From: Craterostigma plantagineum
Lineage: Eukaryota > Streptophyta > Magnoliopsida > Lamiales > Linderniaceae
Length of the DNA stretch: 64,000 nucleotides
Direction: 5' to 3'
NCBI GenBank assembly: GCA_027422505.1
Contig: JAPQWV010000127.1
Location: 1,426,001 to 1,490,000 of the forward strand
Shown: piece after piece, positions 50,637-62,340 of the stretch
How positions within the stretch are numbered: position 1 is the first letter of the stretch
How the letters are laid out: the number at the start of each line of letters is the position of its first letter
Position numbers and translations under genes: made by a program
The notes under the pieces: generated by a model
The model's input: the letters and a program-made list of their open reading frames with translations, nothing else
Told to the model about the DNA's origin: nothing
Databases searched by the model: none

Positions 50637-52685
50637 ATGGGCTACCTTCATGAGTACGACAAAGGGACGACCAATTCAGGGATTTACAGAAGAATTCAGA
50701 GCAGTACTACAATAGTCAAGGATAAATGGATTCAAGATAATCCTCTCAAGGTTCTCATAATCTACTTCTCCAGACTTAATCCGATGTTGAATGTTAAAAA
50801 GAAAATGTCTCTTTATTGTAGGAGACATCTCGTGAAGTTGAGATCCATTTTTATCCCACTTTTCCAAAGTCCAAACCCTGCTCTTCGTGCGTGAGCGAAG
50901 AGAGTTGCAAAATGGTGTGCTCAAGAACGAAATTGATGAATGTTCTCCTGGAAAAGGGGAAGCCTCAAGAGGCCCTATCCATTTTCAACAATCTGATTCA
51001 AGGAGGTCATAAGCCGTCCCTAGTGACATACACGACCCTTTTAGCTTCTTTGACTTTTCAGAAGCGCTTCGAATACATACACACAATTGTCTCGCAAGTG
51101 GAAAACAATGGAATGAAGCCCGATTCGATGTTTTTCAATGCCGTTCTCAATGCATTTGCTGAATCTGGGAACATGGAAGAAGCCATGAAAACTTTATCGA
51201 AGATGAAGGAACATGGCATGAAGCCCACCACCAGCACCTTCAATACGTTGATCAAAGGATATGGAATTGCTGGAAATCCTGAAGAATGTTTGAAGCTCTT
51301 GGAGCTTATGTCCAAGGAAGCCAATGTAGAACCTAATCTCAAGACATACAACATTCTTGTCCGGACCTGGTGTAGTAACAAGAACATAGAAGAGGCTCGG
51401 AATATGGTGTGTAAGATGGTGGACTCGGGGATACAACCTGATGTTGTTACTTACAACACAATCGTGTCTGCTTATGCTCAAACTGGTCGAACAGAAGAGG
51501 CTGAAAATGTTCTTTCAGAGATGCCAAAGAGAAAGGTACAGCCCAATGAGAGAACCTACGGTATCATAATTGCTGGATATTGCAAAGAAGGTCGAGTTAA
51601 GGATGCTTTGAGATACGTGTACAAAATGAAGGAGCTGAAACTACGGCCTAATCTCATCGTTTTCAACTCATTGATCAAAGGGTTTCTTGATTTGTCAGAT
51701 AGAGATGGTGTCGATGAGGTAATTCCTTACAATTTTTATTTTCTTTTTATCAAATATATTTCTCTTCTCCACACCTCACATGGATTTAAAGAAAAAAGCT
51801 ACTGATGCATATTTGCTATAACAGGTTTTGACATTGATGGAAGAGTTTGGAGTCAAACCAGATGTGATCACTTTCAGCACAATCATGAATGCTTGGAGTG
51901 CAGCAGGTTATATGATCAAATGCCAAGAAATCTTCGACGATATTGTGAAGGCAGGGATCAAACCAGACGTTCATGCTTACAGCATCCTCGCAAAGGGCTA
52001 CGTACGCGTCCAACAACCCGAGAAAGCCGAAGAGGTGCTAAAATCCATGAAAAACTCCGAAATCAGCCCTAACGTTGTGATCTTCACCACCGTGATCAGC
52101 GGCTGGTGCAGCTCGGGCTCTATGGATTCTGCTATGAGGGTCTTCCAAAATATGATCGACAGTGGAATATCACCGAATTTAAAGACGTTTGAAACCCTAA
52201 TCGGAGGCTACGTCGAAGCTAAAAATCCGCGCAAAGCAGAGGAAGTGCTTTTGCTCATGAAGGAGTTCAGCGTCCGCCCTGAGAAGAGCACCTTTTCTCT
52301 GGTTGCAGAGGCATGGAGATCGACGGGCCTAACCAAGGAGGCTAATAGGGTAATTTCAGCATTCAGAAGGCAGAACACGGCACATATAACAGAAGAAGAA
52401 ACGCAGGACGAAACTCCATTGGATAGCTTAGAACAGATCTATCATGACGCTGCAAATTTTTCGAGGCTTCGAATTCCAAGTGTTGTTACTTCTTCGAAAA
52501 GAAACCGAGTGGTTGTTAGAGAAGCTGAGTGTTCGTCTGAGGCCATGAATTTTTCTAAGGCGATGAATCTGACTTGTCGTTTTGGGGAACGATTGGGTCC
52601 AATTGTGAGGCAGAGGCGTTTTCTAGGGCAGATTTACACTCACGGCCAGTTTGTGCCTCTGTGCGCTGGCCTGTTGCTGAACTGA
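50637..52685 (+). CDS. P-type pentatricopeptide repeat protein (At5g21222/At5g25630-like), intact
   Basis: Three exons, 50637-50750, 50822-51718 and 51825-52685, all phase 0, giving about 623 residues. Conserved protein starts at [15 protein letters not shown] and [13 protein letters not shown] in exon 2. Exon 1 is plausible but less certain, because an upstream acceptor (TTTATTGTAG) shows that a preceding exon exists. Some 10-11 PPR units follow, such as [63 protein letters not shown] and [15 protein letters not shown], then a basic non-repeat C-terminus ([13 protein letters not shown]). The middle intron at 51719-51824 is at the position known in this clade. It is an RNA-binding protein; no organellar presequence is obvious in the visible N-terminus. 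The frame is fully open, unlike the PPR gene at 17-19 kb. Confidence 0.82.
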
Positions 52686-52931
52686 AGGTGTGATGTGTGT
52701 GTGGATATATATGAAGAGTTGACTCAACCTTGTGTACAGATACAACAAAGACTTGTCAATTACATCGTCTTCTTGTTAATCTGTCTGTCTATGCAGAATT
52801 TCTTTATTAAATATCATGAAATTATTACAGTGCTTAAAGGGTACAACCAAAGACTTCGATAAGAAACCAAGAACCAGAAATCAGCAGATCATTATTCTAA
52901 AATCTCTCACGACAATAGAGAGCAGATACTT

Positions 52932-54200
52932 CTACAATCCAAACACTCTCATGACTGACAACCCACAGACAAGAACTATGGCATAGATGCAGAAGTCGAT
53001 GAACAATCCTCCGAGTATCTTCTGCAACAGCAACGCGACCTCAAAAGCTTTTCCCAGCTGTTCGACCAAATCGTTTCCACCAAACCTTGGAACACTTCTC
53101 TTCAGCCACTCTCTGAACCCCGACCCTCTCGTTTCCAGTGTAAGTCGCCCGAAAACGATCGACATATTGGTCAAGAAAAGCAGAAAAACTGGCCTGAGAA
53201 GTAAGGTCTTCTTCACGATGTTCCAGCCCAGAATCGGGAAGTTTGCGGAGGATAAGGTTACGAGCAAACCAACTAATACAGAACAGATCAGGCGAGTATT
53301 CTCAGAATCTGAAACCATGGATGATATCTGAGCAGTTGTGAGGGCATTTTGGTGATGGTTCTGTTGTTGGTTTTGGGTGTTCATAATGGAATTTTGCACG
53401 GATGATGCTACTTGAGATAAGTCTGCGATATCGAGCAAACCCATTGCTCTAGACACAATGTCATTTCCTTTTCCAGGACTACGCGATGAGGGCTCGGGTT
53501 TCTTGGTAAGAACGTCTTGCCGGTCAGGGTTTTGGTTAGCCTCTGGCAATGTCGGAGTAGAGGGGACGGATATGTTTTGAGAGGAATCTGCAATATCACG
53601 GTCTAATTAACAAGTCAATATTGATCATGTTTGTGAAATGATCTAGGAAAAAGCGAGGCAAGTTTTGGATTGAGGCAACGGACATTACCATATAACAAGG
53701 ATCAGATATTTGCTAAATACTACTAGGATCTAGCAACGAATCATATAAAGAACAACCTTATGCATACAAGAATGGATAAAGTTCAGGCATTTTAGACATC
53801 GTGTGAAAGCAAAATCATCAATAAATCATCGAAAACAAGCAAAACTGAATCACAGATCATTCCTTCGCTAGTACTTTGAAATATTTCAGCAATTTCAACC
53901 AGGTTCAATTAAAAACCAAAACCATCAAACAGAGGAACAACCTAAAAACCAAGGATTCGTTTGATAGCAAAAAAAATATAGCACAACTTAGACATATATC
54001 CACATAAATCCATCAGACGATAAACTGCTGGTAGTAGTACCATCAGCTGGACGCGCGTCGGATGTAGATAGAGGTGTATCGGAATCGGAAGGGAGCGACT
54101 GGATGCGGCCGGTGATTAGAGCCAGGCGGTCGGATCCACGCGCCGCGATACGACGCCGTCTATCCTCTCTGCTGACGTTGCCGCCCTCCGCCGTCGCCAT
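52932..54200 (-). CDS. GET2: GET2-like receptor of tail-anchored protein insertion pathway
   Basis: Two exons, 54026-54200 and 52932-53587, give 276 residues. The N-terminus holds the basic motif REDRRRRIAARGSDRLALITG, which in GET2/CAML proteins recruits the GET3 ATPase to the ER. A long polar linker follows. Three hydrophobic segments close the protein: LICSVLVGLLVTLSSANFPI, LLRPVFLLFLTNMSIVFG and LGGLFIDFCIYAIVLVCGLSV. Order and length match Arabidopsis GET2 (At4g32680-like), the partner of GET1 in inserting tail-anchored proteins. The donor was chosen at GCAGTTTAT (54025) because it keeps frame; the exon could otherwise run into a stop 15 codons later. Upstream DNA contains several TGGGCC motifs. 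Confidence 0.82.
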
Positions 54201-55221
54201 TGCTTTTCCGTTTTTCTTTTGTTTTTCGCAATCAAATTAATTTCCGAGTGATAGTGGAATCTAATTTGGATGAGAAACAAGAAGCCTCACTCAATGCGCT
54301 TTAATGGGGAACATCTCCACCTCTCCACGTTCTTAAAAAAAGGCATTAATTGTTGTGTTATAATTACGTTATTACCCATCAATTCCAAGGCATCACACAT
54401 GTTCTTGTGTAAACATGAAGTGATGTTTGTGGGCTTTGTATTATAGAGGCCCAACTGAGATGGGCTTAACGACCACTAAATGGGTTGGGCCTAGACCTTT
54501 TGTGCAGATCCATCATTAGTTCACAATTTTCATATTAAAGCTCAAAATGAACTTCAATAATTTCAAACAACAAACTTCGATAGTAGTATGTAGTTGCGAC
54601 GATTCTTCACTAATTTAGATCCAATAATTGTTCATAATTTCACATTTTACCTTAAAAACACCCTTTCACAAGATAAAAATGCGAGAAATCTTAAGTTCCT
54701 CATTTATCCATTTGTGATTTTCTGAGGCATATCAATTATCAACACACAAACCCCTGCCGCCGTCAGCAAATGGCTCGTGACGTGGGATCACATAAATAAT
54801 TGCTTAACGCTTAAGCATCGCTATTGATATTGCAAAAAAAAAAAAAAAAGCAAACAACATGACAAATTTAATAGTAATGCGCAATCAGCGGCGTCATGCC
54901 ATTATTATTTATCCTATCTATGCGTATTTTTCCCCGTCGTGATTCTTTTTTAAATGAGTTATTAAAATCTACGAAATTCATCCCGTCCTAATAAAACATA
55001 ACACGACAAATAATTTATTCACGGATTTCTGAAAATCCGCGAGGGAGTGACCACATACTGAACTGTGACACACAGTAGCCATCAGCCCTTAGTGTCACAC
55101 AATATATATATATATATATATGTATGTATGCGTTGCATGTATCTCTAATATATATGGCCATATGGGTCTTAAAAGTTACCTAGAGTTAATTCTTAATAAG
55201 ATTAGAGAAACGCACTAAAAT
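54201..55221. promoter_or_regulatory. Divergent intergenic region between GET2 and B-box-like genes
   Basis: GTGGGCTTTG, GGCCCAACTG, TGGGCTTAACG and TGGGTTGGGCC cluster at 54428-54498, about 230-300 bp upstream of GET2. An A15 run lies near 54835. A TA repeat at 55100-55121 lies about 100 bp before the B-box-like start. No gene. Confidence 0.45.
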
Positions 55222-56722
55222 ATGAAGAAGATGAGGAGTCAATGCGATGGCTGCCAGGCAAAGGCGGCGAGCGTCTGCTACACGGCGGAGGAGATTGCCC
55301 TCTGTGAGAGCTGCAACGCCAAGTACCACGGCGGCGCGCCGCCGCCCTCTCACCAGTGCTTCAAGTTTCTCTACCCCGCCGCCAATCAGTTACCCACATG
55401 TGAGATTTATGCCAGGTGTCGTCTTCTCTTTTCTTACCGTCATTATGTATATATATAATATATAAATATTTCCTGCATGTCTGCTATCATCTAACGATAT
55501 ATATTTTTTTTTTTTTTTTTTTTTCGGGAAACGATAGCTTTCATTAATAAACAAAGATACAGGGGCTAAATAGCCCAAAGGGTCTCTCCGTAACACAGAA
55601 TCCGGTAGAGAAACAAAGGCTCATAAGGAGCAATGCATCACGAAAACAAAATAACAAGCCGACAGAAAACGAAATAAACCTCGAACTTGGACCAAAAATC
55701 TATAGAACATACGACAGAGAAGGTTATTAATCCAAATCTACAGTACTCTACATTATTTTTGTCCAACGCCTCGAGATTATCGTCTTCATCGGAAGAGGCT
55801 CCACAAGGGAGAAATGGCTCCACAACGGGAGAAAAAGCTCCCGACCTAATGGCCGGGAGAAACGAGCTCCCCACAGGAGACTCGCGGGTGGACGATAGTG
55901 CGATGTGGCGGACTGTAGTGATGGCAGACTGTAGCGATGGAGGTGGCGACAGGGGCAGCGGACAGCAGAGGCAGCGGCCAGGTGGTGGCGGCCGGCAGAG
56001 GCAGGATCTGTGGCAGATCTGGCGGAAAAGACGAGGCCAAAGAAGACGGAGGCGGCGGCGATGGCAACGGAGGAGGCGGAGGCGCAGACGGCTGCAGAGG
56101 AGGCGAAGGCAGAGGCGGCTTGGTGGTGGCAGCGTTGGCGGCTTGGTGGTGGCAGCGGCGGGGTGGACGAATTTTTTTTTTATTTTTTTTATTTAAACAA
56201 ATAAAACCAAAGAGAAAAGAGCTCCCCCTACCTCCAAATTTCCCCTACCTCCATTGATGGAGGAGGGGAGGAAGGGGAGGAGGGGGAGAGGTGGCGGCTG
56301 AAGTAGTTTTTAGGGTTTGGGTTAGAGAGAGGGGGGAGAAAAGAAGGGGGAGAGAGAGATCTAACGATATATATACTATATATATATATATATATGTGTA
56401 TGTATGTATATTGTTGGAAACTGAAAAGGAGACGAAGGCATTTTATATTTTGCTTGGAGAGCACAGGGCGTGACTTGCCGTATCTGCGATAGCAGGCACC
56501 ACTCTTGTGATAATGAGTGGGCGATGGGCCACAGCAGGTTTTTTTATCACCGGCGCCACCCTAGGCTCCGACGACGACCACCACGGCGGCGGCGGCGCCT
56601 CCCTTGATGAGACGCCAAAGCCCCAAACGGCCAGCAACACCACCGCCACCACCTCTACTAGTGGAAGAGGAGGAGGCGGTTTTGACATGTCTTCCGACGA
56701 CCCTTATGGCTTATTGATATAG
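55222..56722 (+). CDS. B-box-like zinc-finger protein, intron enlarged by a retroelement
   Basis: Two exons, 55222-55415 and 56460-56722. Residues 8-45 (CDGCQAKAASVC, LCESCNAKYHGG, SHQCF) have the C-x2-C-x8-C-x7-C-x2-C-x4-H...H layout of a plant B-box zinc finger, a protein-interaction module of BBX regulators. After the splice a second Cys/His cluster follows (CRICDSRHHSCDNEWAMGH), then a low-complexity tail that ends FDMSSDDPYGLLI. To connect the second finger with that tail, one base must be dropped from the T7 run at 56539-56545. Without this the protein ends in an Arg-rich tail. The 1044-bp intron is mostly a retroelement insertion, and without it would be about 175 bp. Compared with typical BBX proteins it is very short (about 150 residues) and no CCT domain is seen. 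B-box assignment is moderately sure. Confidence 0.55.
55505..56358 (-). mobile_element. Poly(A)-tailed non-LTR retroelement in the B-box gene intron, 16-bp TSD
   Basis: The 16-bp sequence ATCTAACGATATATAT occurs at 55489-55504 and again at 56359-56374, a clear target-site duplication. Immediately inside the left copy is a T run of about 20 (a poly(A) tail on the minus strand), so the element lies in antisense orientation to the host gene. Reading on the minus strand it begins with CCAAACCCTAAAAAC-type leader, has GC-rich low-complexity middle DNA, and ends GTTTATTAATGAAAGCTATCG before the tail, as in plant LINE 3' ends. At 854 bp with no reverse transcriptase it is 5'-truncated or non-autonomous. 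Confidence 0.8.
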
Positions 56723-57376
56723 TTATAAATATAATATGTCATAATATATATTTGCCATTGCATGTGTGAATTATATACACTTATTTACACACATATATAT
56801 AATATTTGTACCTAACAGTTTTTACTATTGGTGAGAGAAGAATGGCAATGGGTATGGTTCGAGTTTCGAAGATACTGATCTGGGATGCTATTTGAGCTCA
56901 TTATCATCGCCTAGGAACTTCTAAGAATTTGAATTTAATCATATTGTTCTTTAATACTATCAACTTTATTATAGTATTTAATAAAAATAATTTAGTTTCA
57001 AAGCCTCCCACTCTTCCAAGTTGTGAGCTTACCACCATATCATAATTTCCAAAAAATAGAACTAAATTACGGGATTAATGGGTTTTGATACTCAACTCAA
57101 AGGCCACATTTGATGCAAGAAAATACCAACAAACAGACAATGAGAAAGGAAGACACACCACAGCACACCATTAGGAGCAATTAGAACAGAGCATTACAAA
57201 AATGGTCCATGTAGTCCAACTAGCAACCAAAAGATGAATCAGGTTCTCAATAATAATAAAGAAAGCATTCCATTCAACAATTATCCCTTCAAACAGGTTA
57301 AACAATCCAAGATTACCTCCAAATCCGTAATCGAACGATCGAATTCATTCTCACATGAAGTGGTCAAGTTATTGCT
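56723..57376. other. Convergent 3' flanks
   Basis: AT-rich 3' UTR-like DNA of the B-box-like gene on the left and of the acidic protein gene on the right. No feature recognised. Confidence 0.4.
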
Positions 57377-58917
57377 TTACCGTGTGGGTTGTTGATTGTA
57401 ATGGTTCTTCTCCTTCTTCTTAGCAGCAGCGAGCTTCGCGTTTCTTGCAGCAGCTTCTTGGGCTGCTGCTCGAGCGGCGGCGTCCATCTCTTTGCTTGAT
57501 TTCTTCTTCTTAGAAGATGCCATCTTTTTGAGCTTCTCCTTCACATCAACGGATGATGATGCATCGTCAACAACTTGGTCAGTTACAGCAGCTTTTCCCT
57601 CACCATTGGTAGCTTCTGAGGCGTCGGGGTGTTCTTGAGTCTCCTTTGCGTCTTTCTTATCCTTCTTCTTCTTCTTCTTTGCGCTTTTCGACTCATGGGC
57701 AGCATTGTCCTTGTTCTCCTCGCCTTCGTCGACTTGAAGAGCTTTGAAATTTTTGCTGGCATCTACAAGTGGGCAACAAAAGATGACATAAATTTAATTT
57801 TGAAACTGGCGATATATTGATGGATGGCCATTATTATGTAAGATATAAACAATATTGTTCCCCTTAGCAGCTGAGTTTTGCTACAAAGTGTAAAAAGTCC
57901 AAGATGGGGAGATAAAGTGAAGGAAAATGGATTATTGAAGAAACCCGAATAATTTCGATGAGATACAATTACCAGGAGGCTGATCTTCGGTCTTTTCTTT
58001 AGGGTTAACTCCCAAATCAGCTAAAATTGCATCAAGTTCAGCGAGCTCTTTCTTGCGCCTCTCCTTCTTGGAAAGTTGCCTCTCCGTCTCTTTAGCAGCT
58101 GCTGAAACTGCCGCGGGCTGTTTCATCTCTGGCTCAGGTTGGTGCTGAACCTCAAGCTCGTGATCGTGCTCCTCTTCCACATCATCATCATCATCAACAA
58201 CATCGTCAAGAAGTTCATCTTCGCTTTCGCTTTCATGCTGCATTCAGTTAGACAACGGTGAAAAACAATGTTTGGAAGTCCCAAATGATTACTTCACAAG
58301 CTACCTATGTTGCAAGACATAAAATAGATACGTTCTGACGCACTCCTCAGCTCAAACAATACTAGTCTTCGGTCCTACTTTCTCAGAGAATCACACAAGA
58401 CCGATAAATTCAACAAATCAACAATCGTGCCATCTCAGAAAAAACTAGCTCCTAGTGAGTCAACGGGCCACATTGTTGCCAAAAATATCTAATCATAGGC
58501 AGCAAAAATCCAATCAATCGCAACCGAAAACAATAGACACAACCAACGATTAGCGAGTCAATTTACCTCCACATGTTCGTCGTCTTTTCCCTTCACTTCA
58601 TCTCCCGAACCACCCCATATAGCCTTCGGCGGGGCAGTGGTGGCATAGTAATCGTCATCATCCTCGTCATCCACATCCGCCCATGACTTTGCGGTCAAAG
58701 GCGCAGGTGCCCAAAAGACCTTACTCTCCTCCTCCTTATCACCGCCCCTTGATTTCGAACCTTTCGACGAAGCCCCTTTCGAAGAAACCTTCTCCTTATC
58801 TGATTTCTTCTTCTTCCTCAAACTCTCCAAAGCCGCAAAAACATTGGTATTGTTCATGCCAAGAGAACCCTCATCTCTCCTATTACCACCTCCAACCATC
58901 TTTCTCCCTTTCCCCAC
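57377..58917 (-). CDS. Conserved acidic/lysine-rich protein of unknown function (At4g32610-like)
   Basis: Three exons, 58567-58917, 57973-58237 and 57377-57762, give about 333 residues. A second ATG at 58899 (MVGGGNRRDEGS) may be the actual start. Conserved marks are NNTNVFAALESLRKKKKSDKE, VFWAPAPLTAKSWADVDDEDDDDYYATTAPP, a Glu/Asp-rich centre (DDDDDVEEEHDHELE), ETERQLSKKERRKKELAELDAIL and a Lys/Ala-rich tail. This agrees in order with Arabidopsis At4g32610, once annotated loosely as copper-binding; no function is established. Basic clusters such as KKKKKKDKKD suggest nucleolar or nuclear location. The frame is open in all exons. Confidence 0.75.
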
Positions 58918-59389
58918 ACTCCTTGCAGCTGAATCAAAAGTACTGGGTGCAATAGATGCTATCAGAAATCGCTAAATCGAGAGCAATTGAAAAAAGGGAT
59001 ATCCGATTAAAACAAGAAAATAGCAAAATTAAGAAAATCCAGCGAAACTTCGAAGAGGTGTCGATTCTCCAATCAGATTATCTTATCTAGGCTGATTAAC
59101 GAACCGCGGGTAATCTATTATATTGAGGAAGAATTAGTTTTTCCGATTGTTCAAGAGATTGAGGCGGGTAAACAGATAGATAGAGACGTAATCAGATATG
59201 CTCCCAAGGTCTTTGCGGACGGACCGAACACAAGTTCTTGAGATAGATATGAGGGTTTCGGCGTTTCGAAGGCAGGATGAGGACACACATGGATAATTAC
59301 AATTTCGACACAGAACTACTTTTTATTTATAAATGGTCCCCACTATTTACGTGAAGAAAAGAAAGTATAGTAAAACATCTATAAATTAA
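58918..59389 (-). promoter_or_regulatory. Leader and promoter of the acidic protein gene
   Basis: Probable 5' UTR from 58918 to about 59250. A (GATA)n-like GATAGATAGAGAC lies near 59178. No other feature. Confidence 0.35.
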
Positions 59390-59804
59390 GGGAAAATTAT
59401 AAAATTAGGTCATTAAGTATATATATTTTTATTTTTGGTCACTATATTTGATAATTGCAAAAGTAGGTCACTAACTTTTCATGTGAAAACAATTTTGGGT
59501 CATTTTTCAATTTTAGGTCACTAAGAATATATTTTTTCGATTTTGGGTCATTAAGTTTACAGTTTTTTCAATTTTGGATTACTCATTTGGTACTAATGTT
59601 ATAAACATAGTGACCCAAAATTGAAAAAATATAAACTTAGTGACCCAAAATCGAAAAAAAGATATTCTTAGTGACCTAAAATTGAAAAATGACCCAAAAT
59701 TGTTTTCACATGAAAAATTAGTGACCTACATTTGCAATTATTAAACATAGTGATCCAAAAACGAAAACTTGTATACTTAGTGACTTAAAATTTATAATTT
59801 TGCC
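59390..59804. mobile_element. Long palindromic MITE (arms about 200 bp)
   Basis: The left arm (59390-59585) carries GGGAAAATTATAAAATT, then repeated TTGGGTCA/TAGGTCACTAAG phrases. The right arm (59600-59804) carries the same phrases in reverse complement (TTAGTGACC, TGACCCAAAATTG) and closes with AATTTATAATTTTGCC. The two arms align along nearly their whole length, so the element could fold on itself. There is no coding sequence. It ends exactly where homology to copy 1 of the DUF863-like duplication begins. Confidence 0.75.
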
Positions 59805-60031
59805 TTTCTTATCATCAGCTTCAAGCTTTTTGAATATATATATATATTTTATATATATATATATATATGTAATTGAAAACCATATTCTCTGATTTCGTAT
59901 ACGATCCGTCGTTTCTTATAGTATATATTATCGTACAGGCCATGAAAGAAGTTTCTCTTAGAGTAGAACACAGCTACACAGTTCTTACGATCTTCGGATG
60001 ATTCTTCAGTCAGTATTCATCATCATCGCTG

Positions 60032-60441
60032 ATGCGGGTTACGACCCCGATCAACAAGATTTATGGTCCAACCAATAAGATTCATGTGAAAAAGCTTGCA
60101 AATCGTTACGACAAGGATTACATGAAAATGGCTTTGTTAAAGCACGAAGAGATCTTGAGAGAGCAGGTAAAATATAAATTAAACTAAAATTAAATCTCTT
60201 AATCATCTTCTAAAACACCAACCATTACCGACAGGTTTACGAGCTTCATCGACTTCACGAAATCCAGCAACATCTTGTGAGGGACATCGCAAAAAACAAA
60301 CGTTGTAATCATAAAGATCCACATTACTCGACTATCCATAGCAACCCTCAAGCAAGGAAACTAATAAGCCTTGACCTTGAAAGACCACTTCATCATCATC
60401 ATCAAGAAAGCGATGCGAGCTTGAAGATCTTGATGAGCTGA
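60032..60441 (+). pseudogene. Second copy of the DUF863-like gene, truncated by frameshift
   Basis: Exons 60032-60166 and 60235-60441 match the two exons of the gene at 1384-2105. The original ATG is replaced by about 55 bp of new sequence that offers its own in-frame ATG, adding MRVTTPINKIYGPTNKIHV before the shared KKLANRYDKDYMKMALLKHEEI. After four His codons, a two-base insertion (GATGCGAGC for GATGAGC) shifts the frame and ends the protein at 113 residues. In the original frame, homology continues to LQKI and a TAG near 60620. The Glu-Glu in LLKHEEI is closer to the DUF863 consensus than copy 1. Probably non-functional, although the short frame is open. Confidence 0.65.
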
Positions 60442-60685
60442 CATTAGGTTCAACAAGTTACCATAATCAGAGGAAGATTAACAACAACCTTAGATCTTCT
60501 GTCCAATCAGATTATTCTGGGCCGAGTATGTCTTCTTCATCTACAAGCTCACGTGACCAAGAATCATCGTCGAGTAAGCAGAAATCGTGGGATTCTGATT
60601 TGCATTTGCAGAAAATCTAGTGTTGGAATCTCAGCTTTAATTGCTGACAAAGGAGTTGTTATAGAAATTATCTATCGCTTAGGCT

Positions 60686-61603
60686 GTTAATGTTGACTAG
60701 CTCAGCTTTGACAATGTTGGGCTAACATTTCAGCCAACATTGTTGTCTGTCAACATTCGATTTTATCTTTCATGCCCAAAAACCGTTTAACATTTTTTGT
60801 AGCTTTATTTACTGATATGCAGGACGTAAATAAGGATAGGGAATAGATCAAACCGTGTGGAAAACGCGTGGAGCTGCTTGAACGAATTTAGGAAGTGCAA
60901 TTACTAATAGAAGATTTGAAGATCAAAATAGAAGGAGTCAAGCCACGACCAAGATTAGAAGATCTGAATATCAAAAGAGAATCATTCAACCAGCTACCAT
61001 AAATAGGAGATAAGAGATCGACCAATGAGATGAGAAGATCGAACTAGATATATACTATATTTAGGGAGATCTTCGAGGAGATATTTGAAGAGATATTCAA
61101 GGGATCTTTTTACCAATTCAAGATGAGGCAATGCCTATAAATATAAGGAGATTTTCGAGCTGAAAAAAAATGACTTTCGAGAGAGCTTTCATGGAGCTGC
61201 TTTGAGCGACATATTGAGCGAAAAATATGAGCGAAGCACATATCAGTTTTGAGCGAATTGTATATTTTAAGAGAGTCGTCTTTTAGCCTAGTATTGAGTT
61301 TTCAGAAGTCTTAGTACTTCGTAGTTTTCAGGATCGTGTCGATTCGTAGTTTTTCTAGGCTTGTTTTTACTATCTTCGGATAGTTATTTTGCATCCATTG
61401 CTGTAGTGGAATTTTGCTTTGAGGCACGCATCAAGTTTTATAACTTGCTGCACAGATTTACATCTCGTGTTCATCTATTTTTGTCACTAAGTAATTACAA
61501 TATCCGATGTGCATCTGAATGTTAGGTTGAGTGTTACGCCGACATTTTACCCAACATCTAGTCTATACTTAGTGTTTTACATCCATATCGTATCGGGACC
61601 ACT
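60686..61603. mobile_element. 918-bp insertion in copy 2, solo-LTR-like
   Basis: TTAGGCT is present at 60679-60685 and 61604-61610, and once only at the matching site of copy 1, which defines a precise insertion. Inside, 60691-61556 begins TGTTGACTAG and ends TTTTACCCAACA, the TG...CA pattern of an LTR, with a TATA box (CCTATAAATATAAGG) near 61136. The 7-bp duplication and the extra 47 bp to the right of the CA do not fit a simple 5-bp LTR insertion, so the class is uncertain. A short hairpin (AATGTTGGGCTAA...CAGCCAACATT) lies near 60713-60742. Confidence 0.65.
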
Positions 61604-61876
61604 TTAGGCTATACAAAATTATTTGTAAGATTATCACTTCTTTTTTTTTTCTTTTTTTTTTTTATGGTTAACGTTTCGTTACGTTTATTCAGGCTTTGGC
61701 GATATACTCTTTCTGCTGCATTAAGTTTTTGAGTTTATGAATCTACATGGTGAACTCCCAACCCGATACGGCGATTTGACGACCCGAAAGGAATTCGTCA
61801 ACGGCTGCGAAAGAGCGGGACTGATATTCAAGATGGAAATTTTAAGCAACGTCTTCTAAACACACATAGAGCATAC

Positions 61877-62340
61877 CTCACGTTCATTCATGTTGATTGG
61901 TTCTATATTTATATCTTTCTATACAGTGTTTTTGTGCCTCTTTGAATTAATACAAGGCGCGTGCCTGTCACTCACTACTTGTGACCCCGTCGGCATAAAT
62001 TCCACCCTAGTAAATGTTAATATTTGACGTGAAAGTTTTTGCATTTATAAAAAAAGTTTTAAAGATCCAATTTTGATAAAATTCAGAGATATGGACCCAA
62101 AAGTACGCAACTGTTACGCAACGCATATCAACTGGTATCAAATGACCGTTTTCTGTTATTTCAGCATCATGAAGTGATACTGAAAAACAATGAAGTGGTA
62201 CTCTGAACAATGAAGTGATATTGCAGAACAAGAAACTGTTTCTGCGCAAATCTGAGTCCTTAAAAATATGGCTGAGAGAGTCCTAAAAGCTAAATAAAAG
62301 TGGAGGTTGAAACGAAAATGACCTTATAGTTAAATTATAT
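61877..62340. other. Intergenic, nothing recognised
   Basis: AT-rich DNA to the right of the duplication. A phrase about 'GAAGTGATACTG/GAAGTGGTACTC/GAAGTGATATTG' is repeated three times near 62170-62225. No gene. Confidence 0.4.

Larger units (their letters stand above)
59803..61876. repeat. Dispersed duplication, copy 2 (partner at 1159-2249)
   Basis: Same orientation and same gene order as copy 1, starting at CCTTTCTTATCATC and ending at AGAGCATAC. It differs by an altered start-codon region (60027-60085), four instead of 16 CAT codons, a two-base insertion after GAAAGCGAT, and a 918-bp insertion at 60686. Confidence 0.9.

Noticed and set aside
55687..56257. Arg/Gly-rich frames of 106-169 codons
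   Set aside because: They lie inside the retroelement within the B-box gene intron and read GC-rich low-complexity DNA; no recognised domain.
60691..61556. Pair with the copia 5' LTR at 62603 as one element
   Set aside because: Both begin TGTTGA, but the interiors do not match and the lengths differ (866 against 540 bp), so they are different families.
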